Assembly: GCA_022828425.1 (NCBI GenBank)
Contig: CP094685.1
Location: 186,001 to 250,000, forward strand
Length of the DNA stretch: 64,000 nucleotides
From: Candidatus Thiothrix sulfatifontis
GTDB lineage: Bacteria; Pseudomonadota; Gammaproteobacteria; Thiotrichales; Thiotrichaceae
Direction: 5' to 3'
Part shown: in pieces, positions 37,411 through 45,459 of the stretch
Position numbering within the stretch: the first letter of the stretch is position 1
Layout: each line of letters begins with the position of its first letter
Notes under the pieces: generated by a model
What the model was told of the DNA's origin: nothing
What the model saw: the letters and a program-made list of their open reading frames with translations, nothing else
The model's database searches: none
Made by a program: the position numbers and the translations under genes

Positions 37411-37914
37411 ATGTCACGGAGTGGCACTTCTCGTAAAAACTGGCTCATTATTTCCCTGTTATTGCTCGGATTATTCGCAGGGATAGTTTTGGCGTTGCCG
37501 CACTTTCGCGATGTGCACGCCAATACTTCTGCTGATGGCATGGCGGAATTGCGTGAACAATTGTTAGCAGATCCCACCAGCATTAGCGGTAATTGGCTGC
37601 GCACGCTGAACCCTATTGTGAAAGACGTGCAAGGGGATTTAGTCTGGAATAGCGCACAACAGCAAGGGGTATTACGCATCCGTGATTTGCCCAAACCCAA
37701 AGCGGGGCATTTTTACCAACTGTGGTTATACGATGCGTTGGGCAATGCGCGGCAAGGGGTATCTGGGGGAATATTGACCCAAGGCGTTGGGCGTGAAGAA
37801 TTGTTCACCCGAATAGTAACAGACGTGCCTGTTCAGGAACCGTATAAATTCGAGTTTAAGTTACACAACAATCAAACTGACAATGGGCAAATATTGTTAA
37901 TGGTTCAGCCCTGA
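37411..37914 (+). CDS. Orphan anti-sigma-K-like (RskA C-terminal domain) membrane protein
   Basis: A 167-residue protein with one helix near the N-terminus (about 11-30, WLIISLLLLGLFAGIVLALP) and a periplasmic beta-rich domain containing GVLRIRDLPKPKAGHFYQLW and LYDALGNARQGVSGGI, the Y-Q-L-W signature of the RskA domain. It lacks the N-terminal cytoplasmic zinc-binding anti-sigma domain (the part before the helix is only about 10 residues), and no ECF sigma gene is next to it, so it cannot hold a sigma factor in the usual way. ATG 37411 was chosen; the frame also opens at 37360. Divergent from ycaO. Confidence 0.75.
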   Translation: MSRSGTSRKNWLIISLLLLGLFAGIVLALPHFRDVHANTSADGMAELREQLLADPTSISGNWLRTLNPIVKDVQGDLVWNSAQQQGVLRIRDLPKPKAGHFYQLWLYDALGNARQGVSGGILTQGVGREELFTRIVTDVPVQEPYKFEFKLHNNQTDNGQILLMVQP

Positions 37915-37927
37915 GAATCTAAATTAA

Positions 37928-38137
37928 TCAATGCGTCAACAGGGCGCACTTATTAGAAGACAAGATGGTATTAATGCCAAAAGCAAATACCACTAATACA
38001 CCGAGCATACTAGCCACTTCTGGTACCGGCAACTGCAAGACGCTTAACGCATAAAACAAAATCAACAACATAACGGCTGATGCATTAATTATATTAGTGA
38101 CGACTGCGTGTACTATTTTATTAAATTCATAAATCAT
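37928..38137 (-). CDS. Small two-helix membrane protein
   Basis: A 69-residue protein with two strongly hydrophobic stretches (INASAVMLLILFYALSVLQ at about 17-35 and VASMLGVLVVFAFGINTIL at about 41-59) and a cysteine near the end. It looks like a genuine membrane peptide of unknown function. An AAGG lies 10 bases ahead of ATG 38137. It starts 170 bases from the divergent gene at 38307 and ends 13 bases from the end of the RskA-domain gene. No family recognised. Confidence 0.5.
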   Translation of the reverse strand: MIYEFNKIVHAVVTNIINASAVMLLILFYALSVLQLPVPEVASMLGVLVVFAFGINTILSSNKCALLTH

Positions 38138-38306
38138 TGTATTAATACCTTTAGCTAATCCCTGCCAAGTAAATGCTTAACAATTATTGGATAAATACTA
38201 GCCTAACCAAGTGTCGTTTAACCTTACCTTAATGTTTCAATGAATTATTGTATGACTGCCATTAGGCTATTATGCTTACACCATTTTTAATAAATAGGCA
38301 TTACCC

Positions 38307-39011
38307 ATGAGCGATAGTACCCCGGTTGACCCAGTTGAATTCACCGCCAGCGATGATTCCCGCCAATTGCTGAAACAAGAACTCGCGCAACGTCAGGCGC
38401 ACTTGATGCAACTGACCCCCGCCAATGACCCGCTGGAACGCGCCAATGTGCAATACGAAATCGCGGAAATCATGCTGGAACTGGAAGAACCGGGAATGCG
38501 CGAAGCCGCATGGGGCATGACCCGCGAGTCCTTCGAGATTTACCGTGACCGCGAATACTGGGAAGATGCGGTGCGGTGTTGCGATGTGTTATTCCGCTGT
38601 GATTTACCCGCGTCCGTCCCTGCGTTGGGTAACGGTTTGTGGCTGGCGGTCACTTACCCGATCAGCCCGGAAGTCACGATTATTATGCTCAATCACCTGA
38701 TTGATGCCACCCCACCCAAAGCGGATGGCGCAGCCGTCGCCGCGACCGTGGCGCACTACATTGCCGATTTACGCCTAGAAGGTGAAAAACGCGACAGCAT
38801 GATGTTCCTAACCAGCGCCATGCTCGGCAAAGTTGCTGAACGCCACAGCAACGTCAATTCACAAGAGGCCATGAATCTGTGGCTTAACCGCTTGGATTTG
38901 CTCGACCCCAAAGTGTTCCTGCCACGTTTGGGGCAAGTCGTTGATGCGATTGTGGAAGGCCAATGGTGGTATGACCGTGACGAATTGCGGGCACGCTTGC
39001 CGGTGCATTAA
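38307..39011 (+). CDS. Conserved hypothetical helical protein
   Basis: A 234-residue soluble, acidic, mostly helical protein: LLKQELAQRQAHLMQLTPAN, ANVQYEIAEIMLELEEPGMR, ESFEIYRDREYWEDAVRCCD and later NSQEAMNLWLNRLDLLDP. The first half has the repeated A-x-x-x-Y-E-x-x and length pattern of TPR-like helix pairs, and W-x-D-A-V-x-C-C-D may be a further helix, so a scaffold or protein-binding role is possible. I recognise no specific family. Its 3' end overlaps the convergent DUF1287 gene by 4 bases. Confidence 0.65.
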   Translation: MSDSTPVDPVEFTASDDSRQLLKQELAQRQAHLMQLTPANDPLERANVQYEIAEIMLELEEPGMREAAWGMTRESFEIYRDREYWEDAVRCCDVLFRCDLPASVPALGNGLWLAVTYPISPEVTIIMLNHLIDATPPKADGAAVAATVAHYIADLRLEGEKRDSMMFLTSAMLGKVAERHSNVNSQEAMNLWLNRLDLLDPKVFLPRLGQVVDAIVEGQWWYDRDELRARLPVH

Positions 39012-39700
39012 GGCTTGGATTGGTTGAAATAGCGGTAATGCCCGATGATCGGCCAAAAAAACAGGGCATCTTCGATATTCGTGCCATACGCAACGTTATG
39101 CCCAACCAGTGGGCGACCATCCAGTGTTTTGAAATGCGTGACGATACCGATATGTGCCTGCCCCTTACCCAAATTCCACGCCACCACATCACCAGGCTGG
39201 TAATCGGCTGAATTTTGGGTAATCGGCAAAGATGCGCCCTTGCGCTCAAAAAAACGCATCAGGTTGTAAACGCGACGATGATCGATATTAGTGTCGGGGC
39301 GCTTCAGCCCCCACTTACGCGGGTATTCGTAGAAGGCTTTGCGCATATCCTCGTGTAATTCACGTTGCAAATCAACGCCTTGAGCACGAAACGCCCGCAC
39401 CACCACATCCGCACACACACCTGTCGTTTCGACAACATCACCGCCGGGATAGCGGATATTCACATACGCAGGATTGTAAGACCGGGTGACCTCTACCTGT
39501 TTTAATACTGAATTCAGCAAATTCTCTACATGCGCTGGTGGTGTCGGTTTGAACAAAGGTGGTTGTACGGGGGGGACGGGAATAATGCTTACCGGTGGTG
39601 CAAGCGGAACAATAAAACGCCAATAAACCCAAGAACCAACCAAATACACGATCAGCAAGATGAAAAATAGCCACACTAGACGGCGCATTAGCTTACGCAT
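39008..39700 (-). CDS. DUF1287 periplasmic protein
   Basis: A 230-residue membrane-anchored protein: one helix (about 8-30), a proline-rich linker (PVSIIPVPPVQPPLFKPTPP), and a DUF1287 domain, with VVETTGVCADVVVRAFRAQG, NIDHRRVYNLMRFFERKG, PGDVVAWNLGKGQAHIGIVT and VGHNVAYGTNIEDALF. The C-A-D pattern with a later H-I-G-I and H-N is the C39/NlpC-like papain arrangement assumed for DUF1287, so it may be a cysteine peptidase or amidase for the envelope. Function not established for the family as far as I know. It lies 5 bases downstream of the Rieske gene on the same strand. Confidence 0.8.
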   Translation of the reverse strand: MRKLMRRLVWLFFILLIVYLVGSWVYWRFIVPLAPPVSIIPVPPVQPPLFKPTPPAHVENLLNSVLKQVEVTRSYNPAYVNIRYPGGDVVETTGVCADVVVRAFRAQGVDLQRELHEDMRKAFYEYPRKWGLKRPDTNIDHRRVYNLMRFFERKGASLPITQNSADYQPGDVVAWNLGKGQAHIGIVTHFKTLDGRPLVGHNVAYGTNIEDALFFWPIIGHYRYFNQSKP

Positions 39701-39705
39701 AACGG

Positions 39706-40020
39706 TTATACCTTGACGAAAATGCGCCCATTTTCAATAGTGACGGGGTAAATTGTCAACGGAATCTCAGCGGGTTCTGCCATCGGCGCACCCGTTTTAA
39801 CGCTGAATTCCGCGCCATGCAAGGAACATTGCACCCGATCCCCATGCAAACAACCGAGGTACAATGACGCATCTTCGTGGGTACACATATCATCTACCGC
39901 GTAAAATTCGCCGTCGACGTGACACACGAGAATGCGTTTGCCATTGCCTGCATCGACACGTTTCATCTTTCCGGGCTTGATTTCGTTTATACTGCCAGCA
40001 TCGAGTCGGGAATTATTCAT
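39706..40020 (-). CDS. Rieske [2Fe-2S] ferredoxin-like protein
   Basis: A 104-residue soluble Rieske protein of the NirD/biphenyl-dioxygenase ferredoxin type. The cluster ligands are C46 and H48 (MCTHEDASL) and C65 and H68 (VQCSLHGAEF), the CxH-x16-CxxH pattern. It has no signal or membrane segment, so it is cytoplasmic and an electron carrier for an unidentified partner; no dioxygenase or nitrite reductase is adjacent. ATG 40020-40018 overlaps the ATG of the divergent SDR gene by two bases, so the promoters of both genes must lie inside each other's coding sequence. The frame continues upstream without resemblance to a Rieske protein. Confidence 0.9.
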   Translation of the reverse strand: MNNSRLDAGSINEIKPGKMKRVDAGNGKRILVCHVDGEFYAVDDMCTHEDASLYLGCLHGDRVQCSLHGAEFSVKTGAPMAEPAEIPLTIYPVTIENGRIFVKV

Positions 40021-40894
40021 GAGTGTAGTTAACCAAAAAGTGTGGATTATGGGCTGTGGCGACATTGGTCGCCGCGTCGCACGGTTATACCAAAATGAGG
40101 GTACGAAGGCTATAGGCTGGGTACGCAGCGAGGAATCCTTGCACAAAGGTTTAGAACAAGGCATTGCCATGCGCAAGGGCGATGTGGATCGCGGCAGCTT
40201 TTTCTCGATATTCGCGCTGGATGAAGCACTGGTGTATTGGTTTATGCCGCCGCAACCGACAGGCGACACCGATGACCGGATACGCCGTTTCCTCAAGGGA
40301 GTCGATGCTGCACCGCAACGAGTGGTGTTAATCAGCACCACGGGGGTGTACGGCGATTGCGGCGGGCGTTGGATTGACGAATCCGAACCGCTCAAACCCA
40401 TTGCCGCCCGTGCCAAACGCCGCGCCGATGCCGAAAATACCGTGCAAGAATGGGCAGCGCGTTTCGGCGGCGACATCGTGATTTTGCGCGTCCCCGGCAT
40501 TTACGCCCCCGACCGCTTGCCGTTGGAACGCCTGAAACGCGGCGAACCCGTGTTGCATGAAGCTGAAGCGCCCTGGACAAATCGCATTCACGCCGACGAT
40601 TTAGCAATGGTCTGCAAACGCGCGATGGAAGCCGCCCCCGCTGGCGCGATTTACAACGCCACCGACGGACACCCTTCCACCATGACCGATTATTTCAATC
40701 AAGTCGCGGATTACGCCGGATTGCCGCGCCCGCCGCAAATCAGCATGAGCGCAGCCCAAGCCGCGATGAGCGCGGGCATGTTGTCGTATTTGCAAGAATC
40801 GCGGCGGATTCGTAACGATAAACTATTGACTGAATTAAACATCCGGTTACAGTACCCGTCCCTGAGCGCTGGTCTCGGCATGTTGAAAGGATGA
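40019..40894 (+). CDS. NAD-dependent epimerase/dehydratase-like SDR protein (YeeZ-like)
   Basis: A 291-residue extended short-chain dehydrogenase. The nucleotide-binding motif is WIMGCGDIGRRVARLYQNEG (G-x-G-x-x-G), with a strand and loop FMPPQPTGDTDDRIRRFL, VVLISTTGVYGDCGG (YGD in place of the SDR Y-x-x-x-K region) and RIHADDLAMVCKRAMEAAPA. The layout resembles the uncharacterised E. coli YeeZ protein. The first start with resemblance to the family is ATG 40019, which overlaps the Rieske start. The gene ends 4 bases before darP and is probably co-transcribed with it. Substrate unknown. Confidence 0.8.
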   Translation: MSVVNQKVWIMGCGDIGRRVARLYQNEGTKAIGWVRSEESLHKGLEQGIAMRKGDVDRGSFFSIFALDEALVYWFMPPQPTGDTDDRIRRFLKGVDAAPQRVVLISTTGVYGDCGGRWIDESEPLKPIAARAKRRADAENTVQEWAARFGGDIVILRVPGIYAPDRLPLERLKRGEPVLHEAEAPWTNRIHADDLAMVCKRAMEAAPAGAIYNATDGHPSTMTDYFNQVADYAGLPRPPQISMSAAQAAMSAGMLSYLQESRRIRNDKLLTELNIRLQYPSLSAGLGMLKG

Positions 40895-40898
40895 ACCC

Positions 40899-41417
40899 AT
40901 GATTGATTACGCCAATGACGACGAAGAAGACGATTACATCAGCCGCAGCCACTTCAAGCGCGAAGCCGAAGCGATGCAAGCCTTGGGCGAACGCCTGATT
41001 ACCCTGCGCAAAGAGCAGCTCGACCAGTTGGATTTATCCGAAAAGCTCTACGACTCGATTTTGCTGGCGCAACGCTTGACCGCGAACGGCGCAATTCGCC
41101 GTCAACGCCAATTCATCGGCAAGCTGATGCGCACCGAAATCCTCGAACCGATTGAAGCGAAACTCGCGGAATGGGATCGCGGTGGCAAAGCCGAAACCGC
41201 ACGTTTACACCGTTTGGAACGCTGGCGTGACCGCCTGATTAACGATGAAAACATGCTGAGCGAATGGTTGAAGGAATACCCCGAAACTGACACGCAACGA
41301 ATGCGCGGCCTGATCCGCAATGCGCACAAGGAAAAAGAAATCAACGCGCCACCGAAAAGCAGCCGTGAATTGTTCAAGCTACTGCGGGAAATTACCGCAC
41401 ACGAATCGTTGCGCTAA
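40899..41417 (+). CDS. darP: Ribosome biogenesis factor DarP (YjgA)
   Basis: A 172-residue basic, highly helical protein of the DarP/YjgA family, which assists late assembly of the 50S subunit. Signature segments are DDYISRSHFKREAEAMQALG, QLDLSEKLYDSILLAQRLTA, GAIRRQRQFIGKLMRTE and a C-terminal KSSRELFKLLRE. Length and the acidic N-terminus agree with the family. It sits between the SDR gene (4-base gap) and the convergent gloB gene (6-base gap). Confidence 0.93.
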   Translation: MIDYANDDEEDDYISRSHFKREAEAMQALGERLITLRKEQLDQLDLSEKLYDSILLAQRLTANGAIRRQRQFIGKLMRTEILEPIEAKLAEWDRGGKAETARLHRLERWRDRLINDENMLSEWLKEYPETDTQRMRGLIRNAHKEKEINAPPKSSRELFKLLREITAHESLR

Positions 41418-41423
41418 GACACG

Positions 41424-42203
41424 CTAATCGTATTCGGTGTCTTTCCAGATGCGCAGCACCGCGAATACGTCGGCAGGGGTGTGGGTTTCGCGCCCGGCGA
41501 TTTCTTCGGCTTTGGCAATCACTTCGGGGATGTGGGTGCGTAAAAACGGGTTGGTGTCAAACTCGCGCCCCAATTCAAACGGCACGGTGGGATGTCCTGC
41601 ATCCAGCAGCGCCCAGGATTCTTCCAAACGCGCATCCAGCGCGGGATTGTCCGGCTCGACCCATTTGGCAAAACCGATGTTATCCACGGTGTATTCGTGG
41701 GTGCAATACACTTGGGTATCAGCGGGTAATTGCGCAATGCGTTGCAGTGAAGCGTACAAGTCATGCAAAGTGCCATCGAATACCCGCCCGCAACCGTTGG
41801 CGAATAAGGTATCCCCACAGAACAAGCTGCCTTCACCGTAATACACAATATGCCCAGCCGTATGCCCCGGCAATTCCATGACGTGAAAATTCAAGCCGAG
41901 AGCTTCCAAATGAACGTCTGCGCCTTCCGTCAATGGCTGATTGAGGTGCGGAATCTTTTCATTGGCAGGCCCGTACACCAGCAAACCGGGATAGGCTTGC
42001 AATAACTGAGCAATGCCCCCCACGTGGTCACGGTGGTGGTGCGTAATCAAAATAGCCACCGGCTGCTTCACCAGCCGCGTTAATGCAGCCAACACCGGCG
42101 TGGCATCACCGGGGTCAACAATCGCGACACACGGATTGTCTGTATTACCGATCAACCAGATATAATTGTCAGTAAAAGCGGGTACTGCGGTTACTTGGAT
42201 CAT
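41424..42203 (-). CDS. gloB: Hydroxyacylglutathione hydrolase (glyoxalase II)
   Basis: GloB hydrolyses S-lactoylglutathione in methylglyoxal detoxification. The 259-residue protein has the metallo-beta-lactamase-fold metal motif ILITHHHRDHVGG (H-x-H-x-D-H), further ligands in LPGHTAGHIVYYG, FCGDTLFANGCGR and YCTHEYTVDN, and the C-terminal glutathione-binding helices (PFLRTHIPEVIAKAEEIAG). Presence of the enzyme implies a glutathione-based thiol system. The gene is divergent from gmk with a 93-base spacer. Confidence 0.95.
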   Translation of the reverse strand: MIQVTAVPAFTDNYIWLIGNTDNPCVAIVDPGDATPVLAALTRLVKQPVAILITHHHRDHVGGIAQLLQAYPGLLVYGPANEKIPHLNQPLTEGADVHLEALGLNFHVMELPGHTAGHIVYYGEGSLFCGDTLFANGCGRVFDGTLHDLYASLQRIAQLPADTQVYCTHEYTVDNIGFAKWVEPDNPALDARLEESWALLDAGHPTVPFELGREFDTNPFLRTHIPEVIAKAEEIAGRETHTPADVFAVLRIWKDTEYD

Positions 42204-42296
42204 GATGCGACACCTTACTCGTGATTCCTGCTATTCGACTATAGTGCATACTGCTTATAATCGCATTTTTATCCGCACAGTGGGGCGAATTTTCAG

Positions 42297-42914
42297 ATGA
42301 ATACACGCACAGGTCAGCTTTATATCGTGTCAGCCCCGTCTGGTGCCGGTAAATCGAGTTTATTGAATGCCTTACGCGAGCGCGTGAACAATGTGGTCGT
42401 TTCGGTTTCACACACCACGCGCCAACCCCGCCCCGGCGAACAGGATGGCGTGCATTACCACTTCACCCCCGTTGAGGTGTTTCGCCAGCAAGTGGCAGAC
42501 GGTAACTTTCTGGAATACGCGCAAGTCTTCGACAATTACTACGGCACGTCACGCTTATCGGTGGACGCCTTGCGCGAAACTGGCAAAGACGTGATTCTCG
42601 AAATTGATTGGCAAGGCGCACGGCAAGTCCGTGAACACGCCGATGTCACCAGCATTTTCATTCTGCCGCCGACCGTCGCCGCACTGAAAGAACGCTTGCA
42701 GGGACGGGGGCAAGACAGCGCAGCAACCATCCAACGCCGGATGCGCGATGCCCAAGCGGAAATATCACACTACCGCGAATACGATTACCTGATTATCAAC
42801 GACGATTTCGCCACGGCACTGGATGATTTAGCCTGCATTTTCCGCAGCGAACGGTTGAAATTAGCCGCGCAAATGCAACAACATCAGGCGTTATTCAATG
42901 CTTTGGTCGGCTGA
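42297..42914 (+). CDS. gmk: Guanylate kinase
   Basis: Gmk phosphorylates GMP to GDP. The 205-residue product has the P-loop YIVSAPSGAGKSSLLNALRE, the GMP-binding SHTTRQPRPGEQDGVHYHF, FLEYAQVFDNYYGTS and VILEIDWQGARQVR (Walker B), with the lid IQRRMRDAQAEISHY. In many gammaproteobacteria rpoZ and spoT follow gmk; here the next reading frame is a short zinc-ribbon gene on the other strand, so that arrangement has been lost or is elsewhere. Confidence 0.97.
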   Translation: MNTRTGQLYIVSAPSGAGKSSLLNALRERVNNVVVSVSHTTRQPRPGEQDGVHYHFTPVEVFRQQVADGNFLEYAQVFDNYYGTSRLSVDALRETGKDVILEIDWQGARQVREHADVTSIFILPPTVAALKERLQGRGQDSAATIQRRMRDAQAEISHYREYDYLIINDDFATALDDLACIFRSERLKLAAQMQQHQALFNALVG

Positions 42915-42939
42915 TGACACTTGGAAGGCGGAAGCGCCA

Positions 42940-43086
42940 CTAACCCCTTGTCCAGAAGCGATTTTCACAATTATAGCAGCGATAATACGTTTTGCCGCCA
43001 GAGAACAAGCGCCGCCACCAGCCGATACGGACACGCCGTGCTGCCGACAAACAGTTCGAACACGTACAAACATTTGTGATTGCCAT
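42940..43086 (-). CDS. 48-residue zinc-ribbon protein
   Basis: A short gene (48 residues). Translation gives MAITNVCTCSNCLSAARRVR then IGWWRRLFSGGKTYYRCYNC and ENRFWTRG. Two Cys pairs, CSNC and CYNC, flank a basic, W-rich segment; this CxxC...RR-x-x-R-x-x-WWxRL...YRCxxCxxRF layout is that of small zinc-ribbon proteins of bacterial genomes. The start is ATG at 43086-43084 with an AAGGAA about 10 bases upstream; the stop is TAG at 42942-42940. The reading frame is intact and the zinc ligands fit, so I regard it as real. Function unknown. Confidence 0.65.
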   Translation of the reverse strand: MAITNVCTCSNCLSAARRVRIGWWRRLFSGGKTYYRCYNCENRFWTRG

Positions 43087-43296
43087 TGATAAACGATTTC
43101 CTTAGCCCATTAGCCCACGTTTGAAAAGATAAATTCAGAAACGGATAGTAACGGAAATCGCGGCCACTGCGGAAGAATTTGTCAATTTTTGTAACAAATT
43201 TTACTGGCAGACTGCATGTTAATTGTTCAAAAGTTAATCATGGCAATCAATAGGCATGGTCTCAATGGGAGTGCAAGCAATGGACGGGGATTCACA
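43087..43296. promoter_or_regulatory. Intergenic region between response regulator and zinc ribbon
   Basis: 210 bases with no gene, separating two minus-strand genes. It contains an AT-rich inverted repeat, AATTTGT and ACAAATT around an 11-base spacer at about 43172-43197, upstream of the zinc-ribbon gene. On the minus strand a TTGACA occurs in the same stretch, a possible -35, but no good -10 was seen at the right distance. No terminator for the response-regulator gene was recognised. Confidence 0.3.
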
Positions 43297-43983
43297 CTAA
43301 AGTTCGAGTTTGTAACCCACGCCATAGATGGATTTGATGAGCTCTCGTTCCGGCATCACGTTCTGAAGCTTACGCCGCAAGTTCTTTATGTGGCTATCCA
43401 CGGCGCGATCTGTCACCGCGCGGCGATCGTCGTACAAGCGATCCAGCAATTGCGCCCGTGAATAGACTCTAGCAGGGTTGGCAAGCAGATATTCCAATAG
43501 ACGGAATTCCACTGGAGTCAACTCCAGTTTATGCCCACTGAGGCTGGCTTCCATGCGTTCGCTGTTGATTTCAATGCCGCATCTGGCTGCTGGTTCCGCT
43601 AAAGGGCGAGCCATGCGTCGCAGCAGATTTTTTACCCGTACTACCAATTCACGGGGGCTATAGGGTTTGCAGACATAATCATCGGCCCCCAATTCCAAGC
43701 CCAACAAGCGTTGAATTTCATCCACTCGCGCGGTTGCCATGATTACCGGCGTATCGGCAAACGTGCGTAGTTCGCGGAAAATGTCGATGCCATCGCGCTC
43801 CGGCAGCATGAGATCCAGAATAATTAAATCAGGGGAATGTTCACGCACCCACGGGATAACAGCCAAACCGCGCTCTAAGCAGTGTGAACGTAACCCCATC
43901 TGCGCTAGGTATTCGCTCACTACTTGTGCCAGCTTGGGCTCGTCTTCGACAATCAAAATGCATTTGGCTTCAGAATCGGTCAT
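43297..43983 (-). CDS. OmpR-family response regulator (BaeR-like)
   Basis: A 228-residue two-component regulator. The receiver domain carries the acidic pair in ILIVEDEPKLAQVVSEYL, the phosphate-accepting aspartate in LIILDLMLPERDGIDIF, and the lysine in VCKPYSPRELVVRVKNLL. The winged-helix output domain contains LELTPVEFRLLEYLLANPAR, DRAVDSHIKNLRRKLQ and SIYGVGYKLEL. Sequence flavour is that of BaeR. ATG 43983 was chosen (MTDSEAKCILIVEDE); the open frame upstream is unlike any receiver. Its likely kinase, the product of 47161-48600, is on the same strand but separated by four genes on the opposite strand. Confidence 0.93.
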   Translation of the reverse strand: MTDSEAKCILIVEDEPKLAQVVSEYLAQMGLRSHCLERGLAVIPWVREHSPDLIILDLMLPERDGIDIFRELRTFADTPVIMATARVDEIQRLLGLELGADDYVCKPYSPRELVVRVKNLLRRMARPLAEPAARCGIEINSERMEASLSGHKLELTPVEFRLLEYLLANPARVYSRAQLLDRLYDDRRAVTDRAVDSHIKNLRRKLQNVMPERELIKSIYGVGYKLEL

Positions 43984-44122
43984 GACTAATTTCCGGGTTA
44001 TCTTGAGCAAAGAGTAGCGGAAATCCCAACCGAAGCAAAAAACTTTCATTTCTCCATTGTTCCTCCACAAAGTGATTTTAAATTAGCCACTCATGTGTTT
44101 TATTGATTTGCGAGGAACTTCT

Positions 44123-45433
44123 ATGAATGCGTTAAAAAGTCCAATCACGGTGCTGCTACTAGGGTGCGCATTAACGGCTTGTGGCGGTAGCTCTTCTACT
44201 ACGACCACAACCACGACGGATACCGCGACAGCAACAGATACCACCACAAGCACTGGCACTACCACTACGACGGGTTCATCAGCCCTAAAAGTCACCGCCA
44301 ACTACGACCAAGTGGTTTCAGAAGGCACCAACGTCACGCTCATTGCCACGGCTTCTGATAGCAGCGCCACTTATGCTTGGACACAAACAGCAGGTTCTGC
44401 CGTAACCTTGGGCAATACCAACACCTCAACCCTCAGTTTTGCAGCACCCAGCGTGACTGCCACCACGACACTGCGCTTCAAAGTTACCGCCAGTACTGCG
44501 AGTGCCAACAGTTCAACCGAGGTAAGCGTGGAAGTCTGGAAACCCATCAGTACCGCTGACGCGACGGCACTGGGTGATTTCTCCAATAAATCCGGTTGGT
44601 CATGCACCGAAGACCTGCGTAATACCGGCTATACCTCGACTGTTACCACCAGCACCTCAACCGATAAAATCACTTACAGCATTAATGCGATCCCTGCCCT
44701 TGCGGTTGGGACGTTCCCCAATGCAGGCAACCCTAACAGCATTACTCCACAAACACTGTCAGCGTCGATACCGCGTTCCCCGCAAAAACAGAGTACCCGG
44801 ACTAATGTGAAAAATTTTGGTTTCACCTTGGATGGCGTCACATTCGATCGTAATACTGCCGAATGTTACAACAACGAAACCGCGTGTAATTGGCGTTATG
44901 AGGCCGTCACCCCCGGCCTTGCCAGCGGCAAATTTGAGTGGAGTTGGCTGGGGACAGACTGCAATAACGGTCACGTACAGCCTACCGGCAACTACCATTA
45001 CCACGGTCTGCCGGAAGGCTTGATCAACAAACTGGGCGATACCGGCAAGAAAATGACGATGGTGGGTTATGCTGCCGATGGTTTCCCCATTTATGCCCGC
45101 TGGGGTTACAGCAATCCCATGGATACCAGCAGTGCCATCAGAAAAATCACCGGCAGTTACGAACTCAAATCCGGCACACGCCCCAGCGGACCCGGTGGTG
45201 CTTACGACGGCACGTTTATTCAAGACTGGCAATACGTAGCAGCCTCCGGCGATTTGGATGAGTGTAATGGACGCTTTGGCATTACCCCCGAATACCCAGC
45301 AGGTACTTACCATTATTATGTGACCGACGATTACCCTTACGTTGCGGACTGTGTGTATGGCACGCCAGATAGCAGCTTTACGGGCGGCGGCGCAGGTGGC
45401 CCCGGTGGTGCAGGCGGCCCACCACCCATCTAA
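44123..45433 (+). CDS. YHYH-domain lipoprotein
   Basis: A 436-residue lipoprotein: lipobox LTAC near residue 18, then an extreme Thr/Ser stretch (about 20-51) acting as a linker, an Ig-like beta domain (about 55-142: VTANYDQVVSEGTNVTLIAT), and a YHYH domain (about 190-420) with FGFTLDGVTFDRNTAECYNN, PTGNYHYHGLPEGLIN, VGYAADGFPIYARWGY, and GTYHYYVTDDYPYVADCV. The C-terminus is glycine-rich (GGGAGGPGGAGGPPPI). The YHYH family is widespread but unassigned; the conserved histidines suggest metal binding. ATG 44123 was preferred to the in-frame start at 44093 since it gives the lipoprotein signal. Confidence 0.88.
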   Translation: MNALKSPITVLLLGCALTACGGSSSTTTTTTTDTATATDTTTSTGTTTTTGSSALKVTANYDQVVSEGTNVTLIATASDSSATYAWTQTAGSAVTLGNTNTSTLSFAAPSVTATTTLRFKVTASTASANSSTEVSVEVWKPISTADATALGDFSNKSGWSCTEDLRNTGYTSTVTTSTSTDKITYSINAIPALAVGTFPNAGNPNSITPQTLSASIPRSPQKQSTRTNVKNFGFTLDGVTFDRNTAECYNNETACNWRYEAVTPGLASGKFEWSWLGTDCNNGHVQPTGNYHYHGLPEGLINKLGDTGKKMTMVGYAADGFPIYARWGYSNPMDTSSAIRKITGSYELKSGTRPSGPGGAYDGTFIQDWQYVAASGDLDECNGRFGITPEYPAGTYHYYVTDDYPYVADCVYGTPDSSFTGGGAGGPGGAGGPPPI

Positions 45434-45459
45434 TTGCCCATACCTTCAGGACACAACCC

